Source of the DNA: Muricea muricata
Taxonomy: Eukaryota; Cnidaria; Anthozoa; Malacalcyonacea; Plexauridae
Assembly: GCA_963855995.1 (NCBI GenBank)
Contig: OY979716.1
Location: 25,907,418-25,971,417 of the forward strand
Direction: 5' to 3'
DNA length: 64,000 bases
Positions 33,722-44,735 of the stretch are shown piece by piece (the first letter of the stretch is position 1; each line of letters starts with the position of its first letter). The position numbers and the translations under genes are program-made. The notes under the pieces are model-generated. The model made no database searches and was not told the DNA's origin. It was given only the letters and a program-made list of their open reading frames with translations.

Positions 33722-36339
33722 TTATTTAATCTCTATATAAATGACAATAAAATAGCACACAGTATATAGTTTTTTTGCAAAAGCAAAGTCATAAAGGTTA
33801 AAGAGCAGGTCAGATTCTGGTATAGGAATAAGAGCAGCTGCATGAGGTAATACCAAGGAGCATATGCAAGTGTTTGCAATAGGCATGAACTTGTCATGAG
33901 CCTCCACTTCTGCAAATGTAATTCTTGGTGAAATTGTGAACCCTAGTAATGGTTCTTCATCAGCACATGTAACAAACATGAGAATATGAGCCAAGCTGAC
34001 TACACCCCTTCTTCCACCTAGAAAGAATATGTTAATTGTAGCATTAGCTTAGCTCTATTCTAATTCACTTTTTAGATTTTAATTGTGTTACATTGCAGTA
34101 ATTATTTACTAGCAACGAGTCGTACATACTTCATGAATTGAGCATAGTTTCATTCTCAAATCTTCTACGATTTGAACCCTCTTCACTAAACCTTGGTTTC
34201 AACAAACCAACCAAACTCTTCACTGTCAGTGTGTATGGCGGACGCTTGAAAATATCCAAAAAAGTTGGGAGCAGACAACCAAGCTGTAAGATACATAAAA
34301 AGTCATGAAAGCTAGTATTACATAGCACAACAATGTGCTGAAATAAAATATCAAGTTAATAAATATGAAACATGAATGAAACCAAAATAAAAAAAAACTC
34401 AAAAAATGTTTATTTAGATACAAATTCATAAGTTACAATCACTCACTTGGTAAATTCCAACTTTTTTGAAACCTTCTTGTAGCTCAGCAATGCATGCCTC
34501 AGATGATGTGTCCACACTGAAAACCTTGTTTATTAGTTCCTCATTCAGGAAGAGTGGAATTTTTCCATTTTGATTTATGCTTAATCCTATGAAACGAAAT
34601 GTCAATTGAAAATTTATCTTGCAGTCGTTATGGGCAGAGAATCTGAGATTTCCTGTTCACTTTTATTGGCATAAATTGACTCCATTTTTTCCCTCATTAT
34701 TACTAACAGTGTAAATACATACACTGTAAGTTTTTAAACTTACCTAATATTATGCTAATTGTTACATATTTTTCTCTCAACATTACTCTTAGGCCATTGT
34801 CGAAGTAGATCTCCTTTATTTGTTCTAAGACCAAGCGAAAAAACTCTTTTCGTGGCCCTCCATAGTCTTGGGCAACCTGGTTTGTTAAAATGAATACAAT
34901 ATTAAATAAAGGGCAATTACATGTACATCAGATAAAATTATTGACTGGGCTGAGAACATTTAATTACTCTCATCTGATTTTTTTAAAAACTAACCAAGGT
35001 ATTAACCCATTAAGTTGCAGACCTTATCAGATAATACAAGGCGTTTTACGTACTTCACCATAAAATTGAACCTCAAGCGTCTTCCTGTATTCATTCAAGA
35101 ACTTTACCTCCTCAAAGGCAGTTTCAATAAGGTTATTGCGGTCAACATTAATATAGTTAGTTTCTCCTTCAACTGCTTGAGCCACATTCTCGACTTCCAG
35201 GGATCTTCCAACGATCACTTTTTGCTGAAAGCACCGCAGGATTTCAACCTGACCCAAACCAGAATTTTCATTGCAGTATTTTAACTGTGTCATTCACTGC
35301 TTCATCTAATGTTTGACTCAAGTGATTTTCTTCAGGTTGGGTAAGATCAACTGTTTCTAATACTTCTGAAGATTGCTGTGAGGCAATTGCTGGTAAATCA
35401 GCAGGTGGTGTCGGTAAAGTAATTATTGGATCGGAATTGGGTGTTTGCAAGATAATTTGTGCATTAGGGGATGTTTGTTGTGGTATTTCAGATGTGTCAG
35501 CAACAAATGATGGACTGCCCAAGGTTGCATTTGTTAAAGTTGTGGAAACATTACTTGTCTCTGAGATAACATTAGTAGTTGAGGTGTTTTCATCATCTTC
35601 TGACTGTAATCCTTCTGTGCAAGACCACAAATGGTCTCGAAGTCTACGAACAAGAATTTCCTGGTTGCACATGTGACACTTTTCTTTCACCTCACACTGA
35701 CTTTGTGCCACCAGAGGTTGAGTCGATAATGACTTTTGGATAGGACGCAGGTAAATCTTTCCCTGCCCACCGCCCAAAGCAGATCGTAAATCTTTAGCAT
35801 TCCAGGAACAGCTAATGACGCTCAGATCCCGGCAGTTTGCCGTACATCGCAACAACTCAACCCCCCCCCCGCATTCTTTTAACTGTGGAAATCCCAAAGA
35901 GTTTCCGGTGGCATCTGGCGTTTCGGATGTGATTTTGCCCATCACTGTCTGTTCGTCGTCTTGTAAATCAAGTTTGATTTTTTTTAGCCCCAGGCCAGCT
36001 TTACACAGAATTTGCTTCTCTATCGCCGACGGTGCTTTCGACGCCGTAGAATCAGCTAAACAGAAAAACGTTGGCGTCCATGGATGGCTTTTGGACGCTC
36101 TTCTGTTTGCGCCACTGGTGGTACTCCTCGCAGCAGCACGTGCGTTAGTGCGACTGTTATGCCTTCGAGGATTAAAAATTGACAGTCGCTCTTCTCGTGC
36201 AGCTGACTGTTGATTTGGCAAAGCAGCGTCATCATCAATTTTCTTCTTACACGCGTCTCGTAGACGAATCCGATCGCCAATCGTGGTCACTCGGATGCGG
36301 CCAGGGTGCTCTGCGGCTCCATCCTTTGCGCTCGAAAAC
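33722..36339 (-). pseudogene. HECT-domain E3 ubiquitin ligase-like gene, copy 1 (G2E3-like), near-complete but with frame breaks
   Basis: Predicted minus-strand exons: about 36339-35054 (with one frame slip near 35280), 34876-34744, 34586-34449, 34283 to about 34127 and 34017-33722. All introns are GT-AG and phases agree. Order of parts: VTTIGDRIRLRDACKK (end of a SAM-like domain), a Lys/Arg-rich linker, a Cys/His zinc motif CHMCNQEILVRRLRDHLWSC, an acidic Ser/Thr linker, then the HECT domain (VDRNNLIETAFEEVKF, TLEVQFYGEVAQDYGGPRKE, QLGCLLPTFLDIF, KPRFSEEGSNRRRFE). The C-lobe keeps ANTCICSLVLP with the catalytic-type Cys. A second slip lies near 34134 (NS before MKYVRLVA). It would accept ubiquitin on the Cys and pass it to substrates. 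The first SAM exon was not found. Assembly indels could account for both slips. Confidence 0.75.
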
Positions 36340-36650
36340 GGTTAAAAAGCGTTTCCATTTGTAAAGATCGAAGTATCTCTTCCATCGTAAAACGTAAAAG
36401 GATAAAACAATATAAAACAGTTTGTTAATAGAAAATATCGTGTTAGTACACCACTGAATTTTGTGTTCCTCGCTAAATATTTTAATTGGCATCGAAAGCG
36501 AACCACGCTTCAATACGCACAGAAATGCAAAATTGTAACATGATACAGTTGTTACATGACGCAAACCTACCGCTGTCCTAACACACTGTCTCACCACCAC
36601 CACATAACAACAAAAGCACCGAACGAAATGATTGCACCACCGCGTATAGT

Positions 36651-36845
36651 ATGAAAGTACATCATGCGTTTAAAGCACCACACATAATGTTGAAACCACC
36701 GCATATAATGTTTAAAGCACCGCACATAATGTTCGAACCACCTCGTATAATGTTTAAAACACTGCATAAAATGCTTAAAGCTCCACATGTAATGCAAGAA
36801 ACACCACATATGATGATAAAAGCACCAGATGAAATGACGTTTGAT
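36651..36845. repeat. 24-bp minisatellite (AAAGCACCACACATAATGTT-like), about 8 units
   Basis: Units of 24 bases resembling AAAGCACCGCACATAATGTT plus four bases repeat about eight times with substitutions but without indels. In one plus-strand frame each unit encodes eight residues close to KAPHIMFK, so a continuous frame with MKVHHAFKAPHIML runs to 36896. The repeat lies upstream of the HECT copy (its 5' side). Coding is possible but unproven. Confidence 0.8.
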
Positions 36846-36949
36846 CACTTAAGACAGCTAGGGCTTTCCATAGGATTGCATTTTTTAGAAATTAATTAGT
36901 GTTTATCAGCATGATCATCAAGAGCAGGAAATGCTTAAATGCTCTGCCT

Positions 36950-37480
36950 AATGGAATATAAACCAGATGTTATTTTGGTCAAAGAGTATATAGTTTTAAC
37001 AAAATAAACCATTCTCGAACCCCGAGAGAAAAGCTATCTAGAACCTATGGCTAGTTGTGGTTAGTTGTGGCTATCAAAATGATGGTAGTAAACAACGCCA
37101 ATTTAATATAGGTATGAACACCCATGTTCGCATCCGCATACAGTAATTCTGTAAAATGTATACAGGCAAGTGAAACGAATTTGAGCTAGTTTTATGATAT
37201 TAGAAACAATGAGAATAATAAAACATTCAAATTGTAAACTATACTGCCTGTCGACGCCACGGCCCTCTGATATTCTATCAACAGAGCTAAGAAGTTCTAA
37301 ATTTCAACTTGCAAGCTGCGCACAATCCGATTATCTTCCAGTCATAGATGCACGCAAAATGTGCAAAATAGCAGTATGTTAATGCAAAATGCTCATTATC
37401 GTTGAAAATGGACGCATTTGTTGTATTAATATAAAAGCCACAGTGAAAGCATTAAGTATATGACTACCTTTAGCTAACTT
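36950..37480 (+). repeat. Direct repeat block, copy 1 (about 0.5 kb)
   Basis: Landmarks in order: ATTCTCGAACCCCGAGA, ATACTGCCTGTCGACGCCAC, GATATTCTATCAACAGAGC, TTGCAAGCTGCG, GCACGCAAAATGTGCAAAA, ATGCTCATTATCGTTGAAA and ATTAATATAAAAGCCACA. The same series recurs twice downstream in the same orientation. Confidence 0.85.
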
Positions 37481-37899
37481 AAGCATGATATTATTTTAGT
37501 TAAATAATGCTTAGTTATATATATACAGACATAAGCTATTCTCGAATCCCGAGAAAAAAGCTTTTTCGAACCTATGGCTTTTAGAATCAATATTAAAGTT
37601 TTATGGCTATACGAACATGAAGTTAATAGGCATAAACGAGTACCTTTTAATTAGCAGCAGCATACTGTGTGCAGGCAAGTGAAACTAATTTAAGCTATAA
37701 TATTATAATATTAGAAGTAATGAGAATCATAGAACCTTCAAATTTTAAAGTATACTGCCTGTCGACGCCACGGCTCTCTGATATTCTATCAACAGAGTTA
37801 AACAGTTCTGCATTTCGACTTGCAAGCTGCGGCAAGATCCGATTGTCTTCATAAAAGCACGCTAAATGTGCAAAATTACGGTGGCCATATATGCAATGC

Positions 37900-38340
37900 A
37901 CGACAATATTTGTGAACGCACGTAAATATTTTGCAATGCACAACAATATTTTCTCAGTGCACTACAATATTTTCCCAGTGCACAACAATATTTCTCAGTG
38001 CACGACAATATTTTCTCAGTGCACAACAATACTTTCTCAGTGCAAACAACATTTTCTCCGTGCACAAGAATGTTTTCTTTGCTGTGCACAACAATATTTC
38101 TCAGTGCACGACAATATTTTCTCAGCTTTGCACAACAATATTTTCTCCGTGCACAAGAATGTTTTCTTTGCTGTGCACAACAATATTTCTCAGTGCACGA
38201 CAATATTTTCTCAGCTTTGCACAACAATATTTTCTCAGTGCACAACAATGTTTTCTCAATGCACCGATATATTTTTCGATGCACCGATATATTTTTCGAT
38301 GCACCAATATTTTTTTCGAAGTGCGGATATATTTGTCGAC
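37900..38340. repeat. Tandem array of about 20-21-bp units, left arm
   Basis: About twenty units of the form TCAGTGCACAACAATATTTTC, with variants lacking one base (TTTCTCAGTGCACGAC) or adding GCTTTG. Toward the inside the unit grades into CAATGCACCGATATATTTTT. The right arm at about 39355-39700 carries the complementary array. Confidence 0.9.
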
Positions 38341-38452
38341 ATTTTCCCACATGCTTCCATTTCGAAGTGGTAACACTGTTTCTAAGCATCTAAGTCGCGC
38401 GTAGCTTATGTTTTCATAATTTTCAAGTTTCAACTTTCATTTGTCGGCCATA

Positions 38453-38889
38453 GACGAACTACTGAAAGATTATTTCATCAAAGGCTTTTCGTATCAGAAA
38501 ATACTTCAATTGTTAACAAAAAAAAACACGGCTTTAATATTTCGATGAGAACATTGCAACAACGACTGTACAATTTAGTTTTAAAACGAAGAAACGTCGA
38601 CTATATAAATAGAGAATAAGTCAGTACGGGTATCCGGTCATTTCGCCAACGAGTAGTTTCGCCAACTGTCAGTTCGCCAACGTCGCGTAGTTCATACTTA
38701 AATCACATTTTTAAATAAATAGTATTTGTTACTGATGTCCTTGCATTTTGAAAATTATTCATTGAACACGTGAAAAATCTCGGGCTATACCACTGGACTA
38801 TACACGTTGGCGAACTGGCAATAGACGACCGCAATTCGGACAGATAATGGAACAGAAAACACTGTTATGGCATCTGTTCAAAGCTATCT
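38453..38889 (+). pseudogene. Integrase-family transposase remnants inside the foldback
   Basis: From 38453 the frame reads DELLKDYFIKGFSYQKILQL. After a slip in an A run near 38520 it continues HGFNISMRTLQQRLYNLVLK and RRNVDYINRE, stopping at 38619. This aligns by eye with the N-terminal helix-turn-helix region of the integrase gene at 51.0 kb (ESLIKYYFTRGFQYDAIVYF, then MSERTLRSRLRSYGLKRR). At 38832-38889 the frame AIRTDNGTENTVMASVQSYL matches the second-Asp motif of the same integrase, here with Asp intact. The region between, with the first Asp, is deleted. The right arm repeats the N-terminal part inverted (about 39235-39050 minus, NLGLKRRNIDYNRAEVRE). Confidence 0.75.
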
Positions 38890-39855
38890 TTGATCAGACA
38901 GTCAAGATGAACATGCAAGCATTTTTCAATGCTAATTTCTGATTTGTACATGTGGCTGTTTTTAATTGCCTGTTTTTAAGGAGGTGCTATTGGCACGGGC
39001 TGGCTTGCCATAAGCCACTGCTTCTCACGTTATTGCAATAACTTATTATTCCTTCCCGTACTTCTGCTCTATTATAGTCGATGTTTCTTCGTTTTAAACC
39101 TAAATTGTACAGTCATTGTTGCAATGCTCTCATCGAAATATTAAAGCCGTGTTTTTTTGTTAATTAACAATTGAAGTATTTTCTGATACGAAAAGCCTTT
39201 GATGAAATAATCTTTCAGTAGTTCGTCTATGGCCGACAAATGAAAGTTGAAACTTGAAAATTATGAAAACATAAGCCACGTGCGACTTAGATGCTTAGAA
39301 ACGGTGTTACCACTTCGAAAGGAAATTTCCTTCAAAGTGGAAGCATATGGGAAAATGTCGACAAATATATCCGCACTTCGAAAAAATATTGGTGCATCGA
39401 AAAATATATCGGTGCATCGAAAAAATATATCGGTTCATTGAGAAAATATTGTTGTGCACTGAGAAAATATTGTTGTGCACAGCTGAGAAAATATTCTCGT
39501 GCACTGAGAAATATTGTTGTGCACAGCAGAGAAAATATTCTTGTGCACTGAGAAAATGTTGTTGTGCACTGAGAAAAAATTGTTGTGCACTGAAAAAATA
39601 TTGTCGTGCACTGAGAAATATTGTTGTGCACTGGGAAAATATTGTTGTGCATTGCCATTGGAAAATATTTACGTGCGTTCACAAATATTGTCGTGCATTG
39701 CATATATGGGCCACCGTACAAAATGGCAGTAAATAAATGCAAAATGCTCATTATGGTTGAAGATGTGCGTATTTGTTGTATTAATATAAAAGCCACAATA
39801 TAAGCATAAAATATCGTCGAACGTGATTTTTAAATATATATGACTAGCTTTAGCC

Positions 39856-40230
39856 AACTTAAGCATGATTTTATTTTGGTCAAATAATATATAGTTATAT
39901 ACCAAAATAACCTATTCTCAAAACCCGAGAAAATAAGCTATTTCTAATCTTCAAATTTTAAGGTATACTGCCTGTCGACACCACGGCTCTCTGATATTCT
40001 ATCAACAGAGCTAAAAAGTTCGAAATTTCGACTTGCAAGCTGCGGCACGCGCGTACGCGCCGATTGTCTATAAGGCTTCCTAAGCACGCAAAATGTGCAA
40101 AAGAGCGGTAAAATGCTTAGTATAGTTGAAGATGTGCGCATTTGCTGCATTAATACAAAAGCCACAATTAGAGCATATCAAAGCTACAATTACTATATGA
40201 ATATCTATATATGTATTCAGCCAATTTAAA
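39856..40230 (+). repeat. Direct repeat block, copy 3
   Basis: Same landmarks as copies 1 and 2 (ATACTGCCTGTCGACACCAC, TTGCAAGCTGCGGCACGCG, GCACGCAAAATGTGCAAAA, ATTAATACAAAAGCCACAA), slightly shortened between the first two. Confidence 0.8.
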
Positions 40231-41820
40231 ATTAAGCATGTAATGTGTATATAATTGTAAACTGCGTGGTCGAAGGAGCGCTTGAATTTAAGCGATGAAC
40301 TTTCTCTAAGTTTTGTCTACACGGACAGTGCATGCAAGCCCGCAAACTGTATGGTATTCAGCCAGCCAGCTCTGTTTCGTCATATATAAGTGTATGTCTA
40401 CATTGCGTAAATTTTAAAATGAAAATGGCAACGAAATGCGCCATTCATTTATCAGCAATTTCGACGCACTCGTTGACAGACTAGCGTCTCATGAAACAAA
40501 CTAGGGAACACATATCATGCTTAATTCATTCAGATAGCCCTACTTATGTTGTATAACATATCTATCACATTATGACGCCTAATTCCAGTTGATGCAGTAT
40601 ATATTTTCAGTAATTCCACAATCTTCGATTGCCATATTGAACACGCATGGTATATCTTCCCGCCTTTGAGCGCGCATCTGAAATACTGTAGTTTGGAGAC
40701 ACAATCATACTAAAACCACGTAGAAAATCAGTCAACCACTTATAAAATCTCGGTTGTTTGAATAGCTACCCTGAATTGAGACATTCTTTCTCAAAACTTC
40801 TGTAACATGTTGATGTGTTGAATGTATAAAAATAACTGCAATTATATTTGGTTATAGGTTGCATCGAACATGTCATTATGCCAATTGTCACAGCAGGAAA
40901 CTTATGTTAATCATGCCATCATAATGTAATTATCTTTGTCGCGAATGCAAAATGAGCAATATAACCGTGTATTATGCTAAATGTACAATGTGGTAGGACA
41001 ATGACATATATAATTATGTAGATATGTAGGTCGTGTCACGGCTCAACATTTTTTATCACTGTCCGTACAAAATGCGCTGAGTTTTACGTAGAAATTTTTA
41101 GCTATTAGACATAAAGTATAAAAGACAAAACAATTGCAACTAGCTAGTGAGATTACAACGTTAATGAATTTTCAGTGACCTTCAGTCGTCGAAAGAGAGA
41201 TCGTACAATGTAGTTGAAACGTTGTCATAAAATTTTTTTATATACCTGGAGCGTGTATTGTTTGAAAAGTCAAAAATTTTCATCTTGTGTACACTTTGTC
41301 AATCTATTTTCAAGAGTATTAAATAACAGTAATATAGTAATCAGTTATTTTGGAGTAGTTTCCGTGAAATAATACTTAATTAAGACTGTTTTGCAAGTAA
41401 GTGAATAAAGAAAACACGCCCATCTCATGAGCGTATGCAGATTGTTATTCAACGCTTTGCGCATGTACCGCCACAGGATCCAACAATAACCCAATGGCTG
41501 TGTGTGAGTGCAACAATAGAAAATTTAATTGGTACACAGATGCCGAAGAGTTTGACAAATTATTTTACAAATCTTACAAATATCAAGCAACTTTTTTTAC
41601 ATCATGAATATACGTATGTTCAGTACATTTACAAGCATGTTTTATAGGTTTTGGTTGTTACAAATGGTATTTTTTTGGTAAAATTTTGCTATAAACAATT
41701 TCAGTGCCAGAGGATTATAGCTAAAGAACGCGCAAAACCGGTAAAATGCATGATGTATCATAAAATATTCAAGTTCTGGCAAAAATGGTCCGGCAAATGG
41801 GGGTACCAAAAAGCATGTTT
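40231..41820. other. Intergenic, no recognisable gene
   Basis: AT-rich sequence between the direct repeats and the next foldback. No defensible coding or RNA feature. Confidence 0.4.
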
Positions 41821-42451
41821 ACTTACCATATCGAGGGACAATTTCATTTTGGTTTTATCTTGTTCCTTTAAGGTTAGTAAGAATATTTCGGAATGTTGGC
41901 CGCGTTGAAATTTCTTGTGGGCTCTTGCCGACACGTTTTTATACGATGTTACTATAAAACTGTATTACTGTCGAAAAGGGTGATATTTCAAGTTCAATTT
42001 TAGAAAAAATAACTTGCATAACAGAAAGCTCGTAAAAAATTAAATATAAGACAATTAAATCGCATCCTAATTTTTTTCATTTCTTAGTGAGTTATTATTA
42101 GCTTTTGAAAGCATATTTTTACACGAGTGCCCAGGTTTTTGGTGCGATTTTAGCATTTTTTCGTAGTTTGAAGGATCAATAACTTTAAAACCGCTTCAAA
42201 AATCGAGGTGGCCATTTAAATGTCTTATATTTCGTTTTTACGAGCTTTCTGCTGATGCGAGTTATTTTTTCTCAAATTGAACTTGAAATACCACCTTTTT
42301 TGACAGTAATACAGTTTTAGTAATATCGTATAAAAACGTGTTGGCAAGAGCCAACAAGAAATTTCAACCCGGCCAACATTCAGAAATATACTTACTAACC
42401 TTAAAGAAACAAGATAAGACCTAAATTGAATTGCCCCTTGATATGGTAAGT
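41821..42451. mobile_element. Foldback MITE, 631 bp
   Basis: ACTTACCATATCGAGGGACA at 41821 is mirrored by TGATATGGTAAGT ending at 42451. The arms are about 240 bases (to about 42061 and from about 42215) and include ATTTCATTTTGG, CACGTTTTTATACGAT and AGAAAGCTCGTAAAAA. The end phrase TATCG(A/G)GGNAACAATTYCATTTTGG is shared with the next foldback at 42.8-44.7 kb, so they are one family. Confidence 0.82.
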
Positions 42452-42837
42452 ATATCGGCCTCTATCTGCCGAACTAAAAGTACAAGTAATAATTTTTAAT
42501 CAGGCAAAAGGCATATCCTGGGTTTTTTGAAACCTTAATCTCCAAAGTTACAGACACGCATTTTACGCATTTTGACAGGCTAACATCGTATTGTCTCACG
42601 TCTGTACAGTCCGTGCACGTTTATGTCGATCAGTGGCTTGATCCTTTTTTGACCTCCTCTTTTGTCTGTTTGACGGCACATTTTATCTTCCTCTTCCACC
42701 TCTAACCTTTATCTAGTGAGAAAGACATAATTGATTATAACTAAAATAATAAGTTAACGTTGTTTTTTTGGCGGAGTTCATGACACCGTTTACAGTTTCC
42801 TCAATTGCAGTTTATGCAGTTTGATACTCTGTCCGCA

Positions 42838-43415
42838 GCTGGAGAACGAAAATAACTGAAACCTCACCCTATCGGGAAACAATTCTATTTTGGCTTTATA
42901 TGGTACCTTTCGACCTGGTAAACGTATTTTTTATGCTACTAGCCTTCAGATTACTTATGGGTCAAAGGAAACACGTTTTTCCTCCGATTATTTTTATAAA
43001 ACTATTATATAGCCAGAATTAGTAAAATTGCATATTCGTTTATTGAAAAAAACTTCGTCAGAAATTTCATAAAAAAGCACACATAAGACATGATAAAGGT
43101 TACCATGGTTTTTTGAATTTCTGTGGAGTTATATGTGAGATGTTGAAAACGCATTTTCTAATGGAGTAGTTCCCAGGAAAGTTGGCGTCGCTTTACATTT
43201 TATGAGATCTTAATGGACAAATCGCTCTGTAACTGACTGAAAAATGAAAAAAGAGCATTGACAATAAAAATTTTTATTCTTTCATGCGAAAGAGCATGAA
43301 AAAGTAAGCTAATTGGCCGTTTACTGTAAAAGACAATCTCTGTTAGTTCCGAAGTTATTCGCAAAAATGTGCAAAATATAAACTGCTGATTCAGCAAAAG
43401 TTGTGACGTCACTAC

Positions 43416-43455
<40 letters not shown>

Positions 43456-44735
43456 GCCAAAAACATTTAACAGATTTACATATAGACATCTACACAATAA
43501 ACATAGACAAGAATGGCAGGGACACCACAACAGTGTAAGCCAATTACTGTGGGCCCTTTATACAAAAATACACACAATTATAATAACATACACACACAGT
43601 ACATGGACAGGAGACTACTAAAAACAACAAGTTAGCTTGGAACGTAAGTGTCGACTAGTGTTACACTTCAGACATATAGTCTTCCATGTCCTCGGATCTT
43701 CTTCGTTGAAGCATTCTCTTAGGGCTATCAGGTAGTAATTTTGTAAATCGGTTTTAAATTGTCTAATATTAATGCCAGGAGATCTTAGTATAGTTGGTAA
43801 AGAGTTCCAGGTTCTAGATGCACGAATGAAGAAGGAGCGTTGGGTAAGTAGGTTTAATAAATACATAAACGAGCATAGCTCAGTTATGATTCATTCAAAC
43901 TCAACAACATTTTGCACACAGATACTACATGACAAGACGCATCAAAAAACATTTCTAATTTTGTTACCAAGGTAACAATGCCGTCCCCAGGCCCCTGTTA
44001 CGAAATTTCTATAACTTGTTGTATTTATCCACGTGGACATTTTTTTCGAACAATGATCTTCCCATTGAACTTTAGGCATGCATATGTATAGCAGACAAAC
44101 TTCTGATATCATGTTGTTATAACCAGTTTCACTATACAGCTATTTTATAAAAATTCTGTGTGGAACCTGGGTACGAGAGTGTTACCATAGCAACGACGTT
44201 AGAAATGCTGCAATGTAGTATCTGTGTACAAAATTTTATTGAATTTGAGTTCGTAATAACTGAGCTGTGCTCGTTTATGTATTTATTAAACCTACTTACC
44301 CAACTAGTGACGTCACAACTTTTGCTGAATCAGCAGTTTATATTTTGCACATTTTTGCGAATAACTTCGGAACTAAAAGAGATAGTCTATTACAGTAAAC
44401 GGCCAATCGGCTTACTTTTTCATGCTCTTTCATATGAAACAATAAAAACTTTTATTGCCAATGTCCTTTAATAATATCTTTTATGGCTTTCTTTCAACTT
44501 TCTAATGATACAAGCTATTTTTCAATAATCGAACATGAAATTCCATTCATTTTGGCTCTGGAAGCTAGAGTTTTATACAAAAAATGAAGAAAAACATGCA
44601 TGTTGCCTGGAGCTTACAAGTAATTTAAAGACTACCAACATACGGAAATACATTTTTAGGTCTACAGGCAAAATATAAACCCAAAATGGAATTGTTGCCC
44701 GATAGGGTGGGTTTTCTTCTTCCAGCTTTCTGGTT
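42838..44735. mobile_element. Larger foldback of the same family, split by a LINE insertion
   Basis: The outer ends AGCTGGAGAACGAAAATAAC and ACCCTATCGGG(A/C)AACAATTC are inverted at about 42838 and 44735. The left arm continues through AGTTGTGACGTCACTA to 43414, is broken by a LINE fragment (43415-43838), and resumes GTTGGGTAAGTAGG to about 43925. The right arm (about 44217-44735) is uninterrupted and shows GTTGTGACGTCACTAGTTGG on the complementary strand. There is no coding content apart from the LINE. Confidence 0.82.
43415..43838 (-). pseudogene. LINE ORF2 C-terminal fragment with (TAAA)n tail
   Basis: The minus-strand frame reads SFFIRASRTWNSLPTILRSP, then IRQFKTDLQNYYLIALRECF, then DPRTWKTICLKCNTSRHL, ending CCF stop at 43618. 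WNSLP plus the FK..L..YY helix and a Cys-rich end are the usual ORF2 C-terminus. A short 3' UTR follows, then a (TAAA)n tail, seen on the plus strand as (TTTA)n at 43417-43450. The insertion is 424 bases, strongly 5' truncated, and shows no target duplication against the empty site in the other arm. Confidence 0.8.

Larger units (their letters stand above)
37879..39716. mobile_element. Giant foldback derived from an integrase-type transposon, 1.84 kb, TA target
   Basis: The ends CGGTGGCCATATATGCA and its complement are inverted and flanked by TA (37877-37878 and 39717-39718). The arms extend about 650-740 bases (37879 to about 38620; about 39068 to 39716). The outer part of each arm is a tandem array of a roughly 20-bp unit (TTTTCTCAGTGCACAACAATA). 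The inner part encodes, in both arms, the N-terminus of an integrase-family transposase. The unique spacer (about 38625-39065) holds a piece of the catalytic core. It is inserted in direct-repeat copy 2. Protein-like frames across the arrays (NIFSVHN-type) are artefacts of the repeat. Confidence 0.82.
37481..39855 (+). repeat. Direct repeat block, copy 2, split by a foldback insertion
   Basis: The copy runs 37481-37876 up to GCACGCTAAATGTGCAAAAT. It resumes at 39719 with AAATGGCAGTAAATAAATGC and ATGCTCATTATGGTTGAAG, finishing near 39855. The 1.84-kb foldback at 37879-39716 sits exactly between, so the copies on either side act as an empty-site reference. Confidence 0.82.

Noticed and set aside
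35437-36213. Plus-strand frames of 79 and 132 codons
   Set aside because: They are shadows of the HECT copy 1 exon on the minus strand.
37900-38340. CRISPR-like array (regular 20-bp repeats)
   Set aside because: The units are contiguous, without unique spacers, mirrored in an inverted arm, and the genome is eukaryotic.
37891-38404. NIFSVHNN/QCTTIF-type repeat proteins in all frames, also at 39.3-39.8 kb
   Set aside because: The roughly 20-bp unit lacks stop codons, so frames stay open in both orientations; it is a satellite within foldback arms.
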